This document shows positions 53,406-62,793 of a stretch of DNA of 64,000 nt, piece after piece (the first letter of the stretch is position 1; every line of letters begins with the position of its first letter). The notes beneath the pieces were generated by a model. That model did not search any database, was not told the DNA's origin, and saw nothing but the letters and a program-made list of their open reading frames with translations. Origin of the DNA: Sediminibacterium magnilacihabitans (GTDB taxonomy: Bacteria; Bacteroidota; Bacteroidia; Chitinophagales; Chitinophagaceae). The translations under genes and the position numbers were made by a program. Where the stretch lies: assembly GCA_002973575.1 (NCBI GenBank), contig PVEQ01000010.1, forward strand, positions 62,001 to 126,000. The letters run 5' to 3'.

Positions 53406-54155
53406 TCAAATCAGTTTTGAATGACTTAAATAATAAGCATCCGGACTGTACATAAATAAACAACTTCCGTGGCAGATGGTTTCAATGATCTGCCGGTGTA
53501 CATTTTTCGGAATGGCCGGGCAACCCAGGCTGCGGCCAATGAAGCCACGTTCTTCTATGGAATTTTCATTGGCATAAGCGGCGCTGTGCATTACAATGCC
53601 CCTGCCCTCTGCTCTGTCGTTGATACCGGATTCTTCACCGTTGAGACGCATAGAGTAGCCATGTTTGCCGGTATAGGTATCGCCGGTTACATAAAACCCG
53701 AGACTGCTTTTGAAACTGTTGGGTTTGTTAGAGAATTTGGTGGCAATGTCTTTACCAGAATTCCTGCCATGTGCTACGTAGGTATTGAACAAAAGCTCTT
53801 CCGATTCCAGGTCGATAACAAAAAGCCGTTTTTTACCGGAAGGAAGGGAAAAGTCGATGATCGAAAGCAGGTTGTCCTTTTCAATTTTTCCATCGCTCTG
53901 TAGCTGGTCATGCCCTTTCAAAGCATATTCAAATGCTTCGTGTGAGAGACCCAGTGAATCGAGCGCCAGCTTTTCGTAAAGGGAAAGCCGGGCATCTCCT
54001 TCGTTTGCCGTGAATTGAATAACCGGAACCGTATCTGGAGCGGATACCGGAAGCGGACTGCCGCTGCTGTTTGCAACAACAAAACTCATAAAGGCCAGGG
54101 AGGCCGAAATAATCAACACAAATACCCCGAAAGACCGGATGAATGATCTACCCAT
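53406..54155 (-). CDS. Murein L,D-transpeptidase catalytic-domain family protein
   Basis: A 249-aa protein with one N-terminal membrane or signal segment (GVFVLIISASLAFMSFV). The C-terminal domain matches the YkuD-related family: DLESEELLFNTYVAHG, the RGIVMHSAAYAN His block, and RSLGCPAIPKNVHRQ with the active Cys in GCPA. It would crosslink peptidoglycan or attach proteins to it. The His/Cys pair is complete. It is alone on its strand. Confidence 0.88.
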   Translation of the reverse strand: MGRSFIRSFGVFVLIISASLAFMSFVVANSSGSPLPVSAPDTVPVIQFTANEGDARLSLYEKLALDSLGLSHEAFEYALKGHDQLQSDGKIEKDNLLSIIDFSLPSGKKRLFVIDLESEELLFNTYVAHGRNSGKDIATKFSNKPNSFKSSLGFYVTGDTYTGKHGYSMRLNGEESGINDRAEGRGIVMHSAAYANENSIEERGFIGRSLGCPAIPKNVHRQIIETICHGSCLFMYSPDAYYLSHSKLI

Positions 54156-54322
54156 GCAATTACAACGTTTGATCGGTGAATGAATAAAAGATGAACTAAG
54201 TAGAATTGTTCGAAAACGGGTAGTGGTTATTTATAGCCCCAAAGGCGTGCAAAAATAAGGCTGAAACCGGGAAAAAAGGAAAATACGGGTTTTCCTTTAA
54301 CAAATCGTTCAGATATTACAAA

Positions 54323-54353
54323 AAAAATCCCGCCATAGGGTACTTGGCGGGAT
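54323..54353 (-). terminator. Terminator after adk
   Basis: 9-bp arms 54327-54335 and 54345-54353 with a 9-base loop; on the minus strand a run of eight T follows. It lies 39 bases after the adk stop. Confidence 0.85.
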
Positions 54354-54391
54354 TGCAGTTGGTTATTGGTTGTTTAAACCATTTGTTATAT

Positions 54392-54970
54392 TTAAGACAA
54401 CCGTTTGTTAATTTCGCTGCAAAGAGCGTCAAATATTTGTTCTACAGTTCCTTCTCCCTTGATTTTCACCACTTTATCAAAAGCCTGGTAATAATCGGCT
54501 ACTGCGGAAGTCTTTTTATGGTATTCTACGATCCGGGCCCGGACCACGGTTTCGTTGTTATCATCGCTTCTGCCGCTGGTAAGTCCCCTGTGGAGTAAAC
54601 GCTTAACCAGCTCTTCCTCACCTACTTCGAGCGCCAGTACCACACCAATAGAAGTGTGTTTTTGCGTCAATAGCTGATCAAGGGCCTCACTTTGCGCCCT
54701 GGTGCGGGGAAAACCGTCGAAAAGAAAGCCTTTGGCCTGGGGATTATTGTCCAGCGCTGCGCTGATCATGCCAATGACCACTTCATCCGGTACCAGTTCC
54801 CCTCTGTCCATGAATTTTTTGGCTTCCAGTCCCAATGGAGTGGCGCCGGCAATTTCACTTCTCAACAGATCTCCGGTTGACAAATGTTTCAATCCATAAG
54901 CAGCGATCAGTTTTTCACTTTGTGTACCTTTTCCGCTTCCGGGAGGACCGAACAAAATAATATTAAACAT
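54392..54970 (-). CDS. adk: Adenylate kinase
   Basis: A 192-aa enzyme that interconverts ATP, ADP and AMP. The P-loop is LFGPPGSGKGTQS at the start, the AMP-binding part has STGDLLRSEIA and GFLFDGFPRTRAQ, and the LID is of the short type without zinc Cys (LTSGRSDDNNETVVRAR). Length fits the short form common in Bacteroidota. Divergent from msrB. Confidence 0.97.
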   Translation of the reverse strand: MFNIILFGPPGSGKGTQSEKLIAAYGLKHLSTGDLLRSEIAGATPLGLEAKKFMDRGELVPDEVVIGMISAALDNNPQAKGFLFDGFPRTRAQSEALDQLLTQKHTSIGVVLALEVGEEELVKRLLHRGLTSGRSDDNNETVVRARIVEYHKKTSAVADYYQAFDKVVKIKGEGTVEQIFDALCSEINKRLS

Positions 54971-55148
54971 GTAAGTGCTAACCTTGAGTGAGGAGCAAAG
55001 ATAGTATGTGTGTTTTAAAAAATGTTTAACAGATCACGAAAACCTTTGAAAAGACTGAATCCTGGCGTGAAACAAACGATTGTTTGTACACAGGAGTAAA
55101 CCATAACGGGGCATGACTCGTAACTTTAACGTATCAAATTCACATCAA

Positions 55149-55709
55149 ATGAAATGGATATTTTCATTGACTTTGGCCTGCTTGTTGGGGCAAGGTTGTT
55201 ATTCTCAAAACAATCAAAAGACCGATATGGACCAGCACAAGAAAAACGATAACCCTGTTTATTCGAGAACAGATACAGGTAAAGCGGTGATGAAAGATGA
55301 AGATTGGAAACGCGTATTATCACCCGAAGTATATTATATCGCGAGGCAAAAGGGTACTGAGCGACCCTGGAGCAGCAAGTTTGAAAACCTGAAAGAAGCG
55401 GGCACTTATTACTGCGCGGCATGTGGCAATGCGCTGTTTAAAAGCGATACCAAATTCGAAAGTGGTTGCGGATGGCCGAGTTTTTACGAGCCCATCAGCA
55501 AAAGTTCCGTTATTTATTTACCGGATAATAGCCTGGGTATGAGCCGTACCGAAGTGGAATGCGGCCGCTGCAAAGCGCACCTGGGCCATGTGTTTGAAGA
55601 TGGTCCCCCGCCCACCGGTCTTCGTTATTGTATCAATGGCGTGGTGCTTGACTTTGAAAAGGCGAAAGAAGCGGAGAAGCACTATACCGAGAAAAAGAAA
55701 TCCGAGTAA
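55149..55709 (+). CDS. msrB: Peptide-methionine (R)-S-oxide reductase, lipoprotein
   Basis: 186 residues from the ATG at 55149; the frame extends 12 codons upstream without signal-peptide logic. The N-terminal signal ends in a lipobox-like LGQGC, so the protein is likely exported and lipid-anchored. The MsrB domain has zinc Cys pairs (YYCAACGNALF, VECGRCKAHLGHVF) and the catalytic Cys in RYCINGVVLDF. It repairs methionine-R-sulfoxide in periplasmic proteins. Confidence 0.94.
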   Translation: MKWIFSLTLACLLGQGCYSQNNQKTDMDQHKKNDNPVYSRTDTGKAVMKDEDWKRVLSPEVYYIARQKGTERPWSSKFENLKEAGTYYCAACGNALFKSDTKFESGCGWPSFYEPISKSSVIYLPDNSLGMSRTEVECGRCKAHLGHVFEDGPPPTGLRYCINGVVLDFEKAKEAEKHYTEKKKSE

Positions 55710-55764
55710 AACGATGGTGCATAAATAATGAGTTACTTTGCGTGCGGGCACATTTTAAATGATA

Positions 55765-57033
55765 TGTATGAATCAACCGAAACTGAGCCACCTTGCAGAG
55801 ACACTCATCGGCAGTGAGATCGTGAAGCTGGGCAATGCCATCAGCGAAAGGATCAGGGCAGGCGAAAAAATTTACAATTTTACCATCGGGGACTTCGACC
55901 CGGCTATCTTTCCCATTCCGGCAGCACTGGAAGCAGAGATCATCCGCTGCTACAAGGAACACTACACCAACTATCCTGCAGCGGAAGGGATACTGGACCT
56001 GCGCAAGGCGGTGAGTTTGTTTTTGAAAGAACGTGAAGGGCTTGATTATACCGAGCAGGAAATACAGGTAGCTTCGGGCGGCAGGCCATTGATCTATACC
56101 ATTTTCAGGGCGATTGTAGACAAAGGCGATAAAGTGATCTATGGCGTTCCTTCCTGGAATAACAATCACTATGCCCATATGACGGCCGGCGAGCATTGTG
56201 TGATCGAATGCCATCCCGAGAATGATTTCATGCCTACGGCGGCCGATATCAAACCCCATATCAAAGGTGCAGCGCTGCTTTGCATTTGCACCCCGCAGAA
56301 CCCTACCGGTACCACCCTTACCAAAACGGCGCTGGAAGAGATCTGCGATTTGGTGCTGGAAGAAAACAAACAAAGGGCTGCAGGCGAAAAGAAATTGTAC
56401 CTGATGTTCGACCAGATGTATTGGACGCTGACTTTTGGTAATACCCGGCATTACAACCCCATAACGTTGAGGCCCGAAATGAAAGCCTATACTGTTTTTG
56501 TAGATGGTATTTCAAAAGCATTTGCGGCAACAGGTGTGCGCGTGGGCTGGTCTATGGGACCCGCTTCCGTTATTGCAAAAATGAAAGCGATCCTGAGTCA
56601 CCTCGGCGCATGGGCGCCCATGCCCGAGCAAAACGCTGTTGCGAAATTCCTGGGAGAGAAAGAAGCCATCGATCATTATCTCGCTCATTTTAAAGCAGAG
56701 ATCAATGAACGGCTTCAAAAAATATATGCAGGGTTCATTGCACTGAAAGAAAAAGGATACGCGGTAGATGCTGTTGCACCACAGGCTGCGATTTATCTTA
56801 CCGTTAAAATAAATCTTACAGGTAAAACAACAACTGCGGGCGCTGTTTTACAAAAACAGTCAGACGTTACTTCTTATATACTGCACGAAGCCAAACTGGC
56901 GGTGGTTCCTTTTTCTGCATTTGGCGCAGGAGCCGACAGTCCCTGGTATCGCCTGAGCGTAGGAACCTGTAAGAAAGAAGAGATTGGGGAAGTGTTTGAA
57001 AAACTGGAAAAAGCCCTTGCTGCGCTGAAGTAA
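55765..57033 (+). CDS. PLP-dependent aminotransferase (class I/II)
   Basis: 422 residues from the ATG at 55765. A fold type I aminotransferase: the N-terminal IYNFTIGDFDPAIFPIPAAL, the cofactor region TNYPAAEGILDLR, CTPQNPTGTTLTK and the Schiff-base Lys in VDGISKAFAATGVRVGW. It belongs to the aspartate/tyrosine/aromatic group. It makes an amino acid from a keto acid in the cytoplasm; exact substrate not determinable from sequence. Confidence 0.92.
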   Translation, partial: CMNQPKLSHLAETLIGSEIVKLGNAISERIRAGEKIYNFTIGDFDPAIFPIPAALEAEIIRCYKEHYTNYPAAEGILDLRKAVSLFLKEREGLDYTEQEIQVASGGRPLIYTIFRAIVDKGDKVIYGVPSWNNNHYAHMTAGEHCVIECHPENDFMPTAADIKPHIKGAALLCICTPQNPTGTTLTKTALEEICDLVLEENKQRAAGEKKLYLMFDQMYWTLTFGNTRHYNPITLRPEMKAYTVFVDGISKAFAATGVRVGWSMGPASVIAKMKAILSHLGAWAPMPEQNAVAKFLGEKEAIDHYLAHFKAEINERLQKIYAGFIALKEKGYAVDAVAPQAAIYLTVKINLTGKTTTAGAVLQKQSDVTSYILHEAKLAVVPFSAFGAGADSPWYRLSVGTCKKEEIGEVFEKLEKALAALK

Positions 57034-57035
57034 GT

Positions 57036-57290
57036 TCAGTTTTTATTGTTTATGAACACAAAGGGTTTATCAACAGCAATGGTATCCCGGATGGCTTTTT
57101 GAATCAGGTGTGGTTTGCAAAGGATGCGCCGATGGTTGATATCAATGATCTCGTTAGCAGTGCAGAAATTATTCCAGCTTTCTACATGATATAAAAGCGC
57201 GTTCAATTGTGCAACGTGCAACTCCAGTTCTTGCCGGCTGAGGTGCGACTGATTGGTCAGGACAAGGATATCTCTGTTGACGCTTTTCAT
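57036..57290 (-). CDS. Small hypothetical protein
   Basis: An 84-aa ORF without signal peptide, predicted mostly helical (LSRQELELHVAQLNALLYHV ESWNN region) with two Cys. Family not recognised. It converges on the aminotransferase with 2 bases between and lies 12 bases downstream of the tiny lipoprotein gene on the same strand, so the two may be co-transcribed. Confidence 0.5.
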   Translation of the reverse strand: MKSVNRDILVLTNQSHLSRQELELHVAQLNALLYHVESWNNFCTANEIIDINHRRILCKPHLIQKAIRDTIAVDKPFVFINNKN

Positions 57291-57302
57291 TAATCACGCT
57301 GA

Positions 57303-57425
57303 TTACCTGTGTGCGGAAGGGCAACCACAAAATGCGGGTTTCTTGTTTTTATTGAATACACCGCATGAGCCCATCGCCGTTATCAATAACAGTAAAATGA
57401 ATAACCGGTTTATTTTCCTTTGCAT
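57303..57425 (-). CDS. Tiny lipoprotein (40 aa)
   Basis: Starts at ATG 57423-57425 and ends TAA 57303-57305. The signal segment NRLFILLLLITAMGSC carries a lipobox ending in Cys21. The mature part is only 20 residues, with KNKKPAFCGCPSAHR containing two more Cys. The good signal peptide and clean lipobox argue that it is real. Function unknown; the CxC could bind metal. Confidence 0.6.
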   Translation of the reverse strand: MQRKINRLFILLLLITAMGSCGVFNKNKKPAFCGCPSAHR

Positions 57426-57479
57426 AATCTGACATCTAAATTACTACTTTACAGTTTAAAATAAATCAAATCGGACAGC

Positions 57480-58565
57480 GTGCCGGGAATTTTTAACATA
57501 CAACGGGTTTTGGTGGCCCCGCTCGATTGGGGCCTGGGACATGCTACCCGTTGCATACCCATCATTGATGCATTGAACAAGCAGGGTTTTAAGGTATTCA
57601 TAGCAGCGGAAGGCGCACAAAGAGTGCTGTTGGAGAAAGAATTCCCGGAACTGACGATGCTCCCACTCAAAGGCTATCGTGTGCGGTACAGCAGGAAAAT
57701 GAGCTGGTTGCCATTTAAACTGCTTGCGCAACTGCCAGGGTTATTGCAAACCATTGCACGGGAACACCGGTGGTTGGAACAGGTTGTTGAAACGCATGCG
57801 ATAGACCTGGTGATAGCTGATAACCGGTATGGCCTTTATAGTAATCGCGTACCCTGCGTGTTCATGACGCACCAGTTGCGGATCAAAGCGCCTTATAACT
57901 GGCTGGAATCGCTGATACAAAAGATCAACTACCATTATATTGAACGGTTCAAAGTTTGCTGGGTGCCGGATGATGGTTCGGAGAACAATGTAAGTGGCAG
58001 TTTATCCCACCCCCGCCAACTTCCCCGGATACCCGTTCATTATATTGGCCTGCTTACCCGCTTTGAGCCGGCGGAGACAGAACACAGGTATGATCGCTGC
58101 ATCCTTTTGTCGGGCCCCGAACCCCAGCGCAGCCTGCTGGAACAACAGATCCTGCCGGGACTAACAGACCTCAGCGGCGAAACACTGCTGGTTCGCGGAA
58201 AACCGGGTAGCAATGAAAAATTGTCGCTGATCAATGGCGTGAGGATAGAAAATCACCTGTCTACCGCCGAATTGCAAGCCGCTATCTTACAAAGCGACGT
58301 GATTATATGCAGGAGCGGTTATACCACCATCATGGAGCTGATGGTCTTGCAAAAAAAATCGATACTGATTCCCACACCTGGTCAAACAGAACAGGAATAC
58401 CTGGCCGGGTTGTTGAAAGAGAAGCAATACGCCTACAGTGAAAAACAAACAGATTTTCGCTTGCCTGATGCTCTCCGTGCATCAGCGGCTTTTCCTTATC
58501 AATGGCCGGTATTGCGCAGGTTCTGCGAAAAAGATCTGCCAGACCTTTTGAAAACGGCTCTTTAA
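57480..58565 (+). CDS. Glycosyltransferase-like protein (MurG/GT-B type)
   Basis: A 361-aa protein with a GTG start at 57480. A GT-B fold is suggested: VLVAPLDWGLGHATRCIPII as the first Rossmann strand and Gly loop, and a C-terminal donor-binding region (SDVIICRSGYTTIMELMVLQK and SILIPTPGQTEQEYLAG) like that of MurG and UDP-GlcNAc-using enzymes. It has no signal peptide. Substrate not known; a sugar transfer for envelope or secreted glycans is likely. Confidence 0.85.
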   Translation: MPGIFNIQRVLVAPLDWGLGHATRCIPIIDALNKQGFKVFIAAEGAQRVLLEKEFPELTMLPLKGYRVRYSRKMSWLPFKLLAQLPGLLQTIAREHRWLEQVVETHAIDLVIADNRYGLYSNRVPCVFMTHQLRIKAPYNWLESLIQKINYHYIERFKVCWVPDDGSENNVSGSLSHPRQLPRIPVHYIGLLTRFEPAETEHRYDRCILLSGPEPQRSLLEQQILPGLTDLSGETLLVRGKPGSNEKLSLINGVRIENHLSTAELQAAILQSDVIICRSGYTTIMELMVLQKKSILIPTPGQTEQEYLAGLLKEKQYAYSEKQTDFRLPDALRASAAFPYQWPVLRRFCEKDLPDLLKTAL

Positions 58566-58596
58566 ATCAATCGCAGAGATTAATTTTACCGGAGCG

Positions 58597-59481
58597 ATGA
58601 CCAAGAACACCAAAGCGCACCTGGCCGGATTGGGAGCCAATTTTATTTTCGGTATTAATTATGCCATTATCAAATACGTTACACCGTCTTATATACAACC
58701 CCTTGCGGTAAATGTGGTAAGGGTGTTGGTAAGCGTTTCGCTGTTCTGGTCATTGTTTCTCATGAAGCCCGGTACCGCCGGCATTCAGAAAAAAGACATC
58801 CTCCGTTTTATTCTCTGCGGCCTCACCGGCATTACACTGAACCAGGTCTGTTTGATCAAAGGGCTTTCCATGACCTCTTCTTTTCATGGCGCCATGCTTT
58901 CCCTGGGAACACCCATTTTCATCAGCATCTTCGCTGTTTGGTTGCTGAAAGAAAAAATGAACCTGACCAGGTTAGCAGGACTCGCCTGCGGTATCAGTGG
59001 CGCTGCTATACTGATTATGATCAAGGATACCACCGGCAACAATACAAATAATATGCTGGGAGATATGTTGGCGCTGATGGCAGCTATCGCTTATGCTTTT
59101 TACTTGGTGCTGGCAAAACCATTGATGCAATCATACAGCGCACTGCATGTTACCAGGTGGGTACTTACAATAGGTGCGCTGGGCATTTTGCCTATAGGAT
59201 GGGGACCATTTGTGCATACCAACTGGCAGGCATTTCATGCAAGTCATTGGCTGGCATTGGGCTTTGTGGGAGTTGCAGGCACTTTCCTTGGTTATTTGAT
59301 GAGCGTGTATGCGCTTTCCATCATCGGGCCATCTGCTACAGGGAGCTATATCTATACGCAACCTGTTTTTGCGGCTATTGTTTCCATTCTTTTCCTGGGA
59401 GATCATTTTACTTTGATAAAAGCCGCAGCAACTGCATTGATCTTTGCCGGAGTGTACCTGGTAAACAGAAAGCGCGCCTAA
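58597..59481 (+). CDS. EamA/DMT-family transporter
   Basis: A 294-aa inner-membrane protein with ten hydrophobic helices in two EamA repeats (about 5-140 and 150-290). The first repeat contains AVNVVRVLVSVSLFWSL, the second LHVTRWVLTIGALGILP. Typical drug/metabolite transporters export amino acids or small metabolites. Substrate unassigned. Its stop overlaps the convergent SixA-like gene by 4 bases. Confidence 0.9.
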   Translation: MTKNTKAHLAGLGANFIFGINYAIIKYVTPSYIQPLAVNVVRVLVSVSLFWSLFLMKPGTAGIQKKDILRFILCGLTGITLNQVCLIKGLSMTSSFHGAMLSLGTPIFISIFAVWLLKEKMNLTRLAGLACGISGAAILIMIKDTTGNNTNNMLGDMLALMAAIAYAFYLVLAKPLMQSYSALHVTRWVLTIGALGILPIGWGPFVHTNWQAFHASHWLALGFVGVAGTFLGYLMSVYALSIIGPSATGSYIYTQPVFAAIVSILFLGDHFTLIKAAATALIFAGVYLVNRKRA

Positions 59482-59966
59482 CCTTTGGGATAATCGAAAA
59501 ACAAAAAAGATTTTTCGGCCCATTGAAAATCCTTCCACTGTAAGGTATCGGATTCTACAGCAAAAATGCCGCAGGTAGGCATGTTGTCGATCTTCACGGA
59601 ACAGAGTTCATTAACGAATGCAGTGATACCGGGGTTATGAGAAAAAATGGCGGCAGACTGATAACGATTATCGATCTGTGAAATGGTACGGAAGAGAACA
59701 GCAACGGATGCATGGTACAATTCCGGAACAGCGATGATCTTCTTCTCAGATAAGCGGTAAGCTTTTGCAAAATAGGTAGCTGTGGTAAAAGCGCGAACGG
59801 CTGTACTGGAAATGAAAGTGCCGATTTGCAATTGTCTTGCCAGCAGCCGCCGGGCCATTTCAGGTGCATCGTGGTGTCCCCTGCTGTTGAGGGGCCTGTC
59901 GAAGTCGTCCTGGGAAGCATTATCCCAACTACTTTTTGCGTGCCGGATAACAAATAATGTTTTCAT
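59478..59966 (-). CDS. SixA-like histidine phosphatase
   Basis: 162 residues from the ATG at 59966 (MKTLFVIRHAKSSWDN); the frame runs to 60023 without a sensible N-terminus. The RHG motif is FVIRHAKSSW, and the second His is in FSHNPGITAFVNEL. It is the size of SixA, a phosphohistidine phosphatase. It lies 25 bases after the Nramp-like gene and could be the last gene of the pxp operon, though a functional link is not obvious. Confidence 0.9.
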   Translation of the reverse strand: MKTLFVIRHAKSSWDNASQDDFDRPLNSRGHHDAPEMARRLLARQLQIGTFISSTAVRAFTTATYFAKAYRLSEKKIIAVPELYHASVAVLFRTISQIDNRYQSAAIFSHNPGITAFVNELCSVKIDNMPTCGIFAVESDTLQWKDFQWAEKSFLFFDYPKG

Positions 59967-59991
59967 AGCTGCTGATACGAAGTTAGAAAGT

Positions 59992-61185
59992 TTACCTGAC
60001 CCAACTGATAAAAGCGTCGACACTCATCCACCCCATGGCCAGTACAACCAGCCAGCCGGCTGCCTGCATCCAGAGCGGGTGCCGGTAGCCATTCATCAAC
60101 CGTTTTCGTGTAACGGCAACCAATATGATGGCGAGTGCCAGTGGTAGGATGAACCCATTGATGGCACCGGCAAAAAGCAATAACTGCCTTGGCTTGCCAA
60201 TGAAAACAAATACAGCGGTTGACAACAGGATGAAAATGGAAATACAAAGGCGTTCATATTTTGCCAACAAAGGGTGAAAGGTTTTCATGAAAGAAACAGA
60301 AGTATATGCAGCGCCAATGACGGAAGAAATAGCCGCGCTCCACAATACAACACCAAATACCCTGTAACCGAATTCGCCTGCTGCAAAACGGAATACACCC
60401 GCGGGAGGATTATCGTGCTCAAGTACCGCACCATGTACCAATACGCCCACTGTAGCGAGGAAGAGAATGAAACGCATGAGTCCTGATATAATGATACCGC
60501 TCATTGCACTGCGGTTCACTTCCTGCATGCTTTCTTTCCCTTTGATACCGGCATCGAGGAGGCGGTGTGCGCCGGAGAATGTGATATAACCGCCCACTGT
60601 ACCGCCCACAATGGTTACAATGGCCTGTGAGCTGATGGTCTCTGGAATGAAAGTACGATGAATCGCTTGCAATAGCGGCGGATGCGCACTGAAGGCAATG
60701 AAAAGGGTGAGTAATATTTTAACCGACCCAACGATCTTGGTGAAATGATCGAGCATTTTTCCTATCTCGCGTATCCAGAAAAGAATCAACGCAGCCACGC
60801 AGCTAATGATAGCGCCTTGTTGAAAAGAGAGCCCGGTGAGCACATTAACGCCGAGTCCGCATCCGGCAATATTTCCGATGTTAAAGGCGAAGCCTCCCAA
60901 TATCACCAGCAGAGACAACAAATAGCCGAGGCCGGGAAGCAACCTGTTGGCCAGGTCCTGCGCCCTTAATTCACTGATGGTAAGGATGCGCCAGGTATTC
61001 AGTTGCGCGCCGATGTCGAGTAATAATGAGACCAGTATCACAAAACCAAAACTGTACAACAACTGCTGGGTGAAAACAGTTGTTTGGGTGAGGAAACCCG
61101 GTCCGATAGAAGAGTTGGCCATGAGAAATGCCGCGCCCAGGCCAACGCCGCTGAATAAAGTGGGTTTAAATTTTCCGGATCTCAA
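59992..61185 (-). CDS. Nramp-related transporter of the 5-oxoprolinase operon
   Basis: A 397-aa inner-membrane protein with 10-11 helices of the Nramp (LeuT-fold) superfamily (SSIGPGFLTQTTVF, GGFAFNIGNIAGCGLG, GGTVGGYITFSGAHRLLDAG). In metal-transporting Nramps, helix 1 carries DPGN and helix 6 carries MPH; neither is present. It overlaps pxpA by 20 bases. B. subtilis YcsG has the same place beside the pxp genes. Context suggests uptake of 5-oxoproline or a related compound rather than Mn/Fe; this is inferred. Confidence 0.82.
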   Translation of the reverse strand: MRSGKFKPTLFSGVGLGAAFLMANSSIGPGFLTQTTVFTQQLLYSFGFVILVSLLLDIGAQLNTWRILTISELRAQDLANRLLPGLGYLLSLLVILGGFAFNIGNIAGCGLGVNVLTGLSFQQGAIISCVAALILFWIREIGKMLDHFTKIVGSVKILLTLFIAFSAHPPLLQAIHRTFIPETISSQAIVTIVGGTVGGYITFSGAHRLLDAGIKGKESMQEVNRSAMSGIIISGLMRFILFLATVGVLVHGAVLEHDNPPAGVFRFAAGEFGYRVFGVVLWSAAISSVIGAAYTSVSFMKTFHPLLAKYERLCISIFILLSTAVFVFIGKPRQLLLFAGAINGFILPLALAIILVAVTRKRLMNGYRHPLWMQAAGWLVVLAMGWMSVDAFISWVR

Positions 61186-61906
61186 TGTTGTTTTGTTCTA
61201 ACGCGTGATGAATATGTTTTGCAAAAGAAACGGCGTGCTCGCCATCGCCGTGTATGCAAATGGTTTCTGCCAGGATGGTAACGGGTTTGCGGTTCACGCT
61301 GGTAACGGTTTGTTGCCGCACCATCTGCAGCACTTGTGCTGCCGCCTCCTCTTCTGATTTGATCATAGCGCCGGAGCGGCTCCTGGGTGTAAGGCTCCCA
61401 TCGTCCTGGTAGCTGCGATCGGCAAACACTTCACTCGCTGTTTTCAATCCTGCCGCACGTGCTGCCGAAATGAGGTTACTACCACTGAGTCCGTATAATA
61501 CCAGGGAGGCATCCACCATTTTAACAGCGTTTGCAATGGTTTCAGCCATGGAGAGATCTTTGGCTGCCATATTGTAAAGTGCGCCGTGCGGCTTCACATG
61601 ATGCAGTTGGGCTCCCAAATTCCAGGCTATTCGATTCAACAGCATTAACTGTTCGCCTACTAATTCATACAACGCCTGTTCCGGTAAATGCATTTCGTTC
61701 CTGCCGAAATTAGCCGCGTCTTTGAAACCCGGATGGGCGCCGATGGCCACCCCATGCTGCAAAGCCAGTTCAACAGTGCGTTTCATGGTATCGGCATTGC
61801 CGGCATGATAGCCGCAGGCAATATTGGCGCTGCTGATAAAAGGCATCAGTCCGGCATCATGCGGCATACCTTCGCCCATGTCGCAATTGAGGTCGATGGT
61901 CATCAT
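61166..61906 (-). CDS. pxpA: 5-oxoprolinase subunit A (LamB/YcsF family)
   Basis: A 246-aa protein with the family start IDLNCDMGEGMPHDAGLM. HHVKPHGALYNMAAKD and CIHGDGEHAVSFAKHIH are conserved, probably metal or substrate ligands. PxpA with PxpB and PxpC opens 5-oxoproline to glutamate using ATP, clearing a damaged metabolite. It shares one base with the pxpC stop and overlaps the transporter start by 20. Confidence 0.96.
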   Translation of the reverse strand: MMTIDLNCDMGEGMPHDAGLMPFISSANIACGYHAGNADTMKRTVELALQHGVAIGAHPGFKDAANFGRNEMHLPEQALYELVGEQLMLLNRIAWNLGAQLHHVKPHGALYNMAAKDLSMAETIANAVKMVDASLVLYGLSGSNLISAARAAGLKTASEVFADRSYQDDGSLTPRSRSGAMIKSEEEAAAQVLQMVRQQTVTSVNRKPVTILAETICIHGDGEHAVSFAKHIHHALEQNNIEIRKI

Positions 61907-62793
61907 TACAATGAAAAATATTCTTGCATACGGAAGGTACAGGAATATTGCAGTTGTTGCAAATGTTGCTCCTGGCGGAGTCGCAGTGTTTCTGCTTCGG
62001 CAATGGAAACGGATTCAAAAGCAAGCGCCTGACCATTATCTGACTGTGCGAGTGAAGGAATATCGGCGCTGATCACGTGACCGATACAAGGATATCCGCC
62101 GGTAGTCTGGTGATCGGCCATCAGCACAATGAGCTGACCATTGGGCAATAACTGGATGGTGCCTTTTGTTACGGCAGCGGAAACCAGCTCCTGTTTTTCT
62201 GTTAATTGCAAAGCTTCTCCTTTCAACCGGTAACCCATACGGTTGCTTTGGGTTGTGATACTGAAAGGGCTGTTGCAGAAATGCTGCCGGCTCGATTCGG
62301 AGAGTTGACAAAAAAAAGAACCCTGGACGAATCGAATGCGGTCATTGTTGTACAGTCCGCACAGATCGGCTTTCCAGGGTAAAGCCACCACTTCATTTTC
62401 GCCGGAAAAATGATAAGGGAACAATTCATTATTCAGTCCGCCCCTGACCGCCAGGTAGCAACGCGCACCGTTTCTTTTTTGTTGAAAGCGAAGTATGGAA
62501 CCTTTATTCACTACCAGTGGCTGGTTGATGTTGATGTCTACCCCGTCGATCACGGCGCCAAAATCGGCCCCGCTCAGTGCAATCAAACAATCTGCTGTAA
62601 AGTGGATAACAGGACCGGGAAAATGCATTTCCAGCACGGCTTCACCCTTGCTGTTTCCTACGAGTGCGTTGGCAGTACGGAAAGCGATAAAGTCCATCAC
62701 CCCGCCCGGACCAATGCCCAGGTGTTGCCGGCCATAATGCCCTGCATCCTGTATGCTGTCGAGTATGCCTTTTTTAACGATGTGCAGACTCAT
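61906..62793 (-). CDS. pxpC: 5-oxoprolinase subunit C (KipA-like)
   Basis: 295 residues from the ATG at 62793 (MSLHIVKKGILDSIQDAGHYG); the open frame to 62889 lies inside pxpB and is not used. Family segments: RQHLGIGPGGVMDFIAFRTAN, ALSGADFGAVIDG, NRMGYRLKGEAL and MADHQTTGGYPCIGHVI. It carries the biotin-independent carboxylase-like fold of KipA. Overlaps pxpB by 20 bases. Confidence 0.95.
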   Translation of the reverse strand: MSLHIVKKGILDSIQDAGHYGRQHLGIGPGGVMDFIAFRTANALVGNSKGEAVLEMHFPGPVIHFTADCLIALSGADFGAVIDGVDININQPLVVNKGSILRFQQKRNGARCYLAVRGGLNNELFPYHFSGENEVVALPWKADLCGLYNNDRIRFVQGSFFCQLSESSRQHFCNSPFSITTQSNRMGYRLKGEALQLTEKQELVSAAVTKGTIQLLPNGQLIVLMADHQTTGGYPCIGHVISADIPSLAQSDNGQALAFESVSIAEAETLRLRQEQHLQQLQYSCTFRMQEYFSL

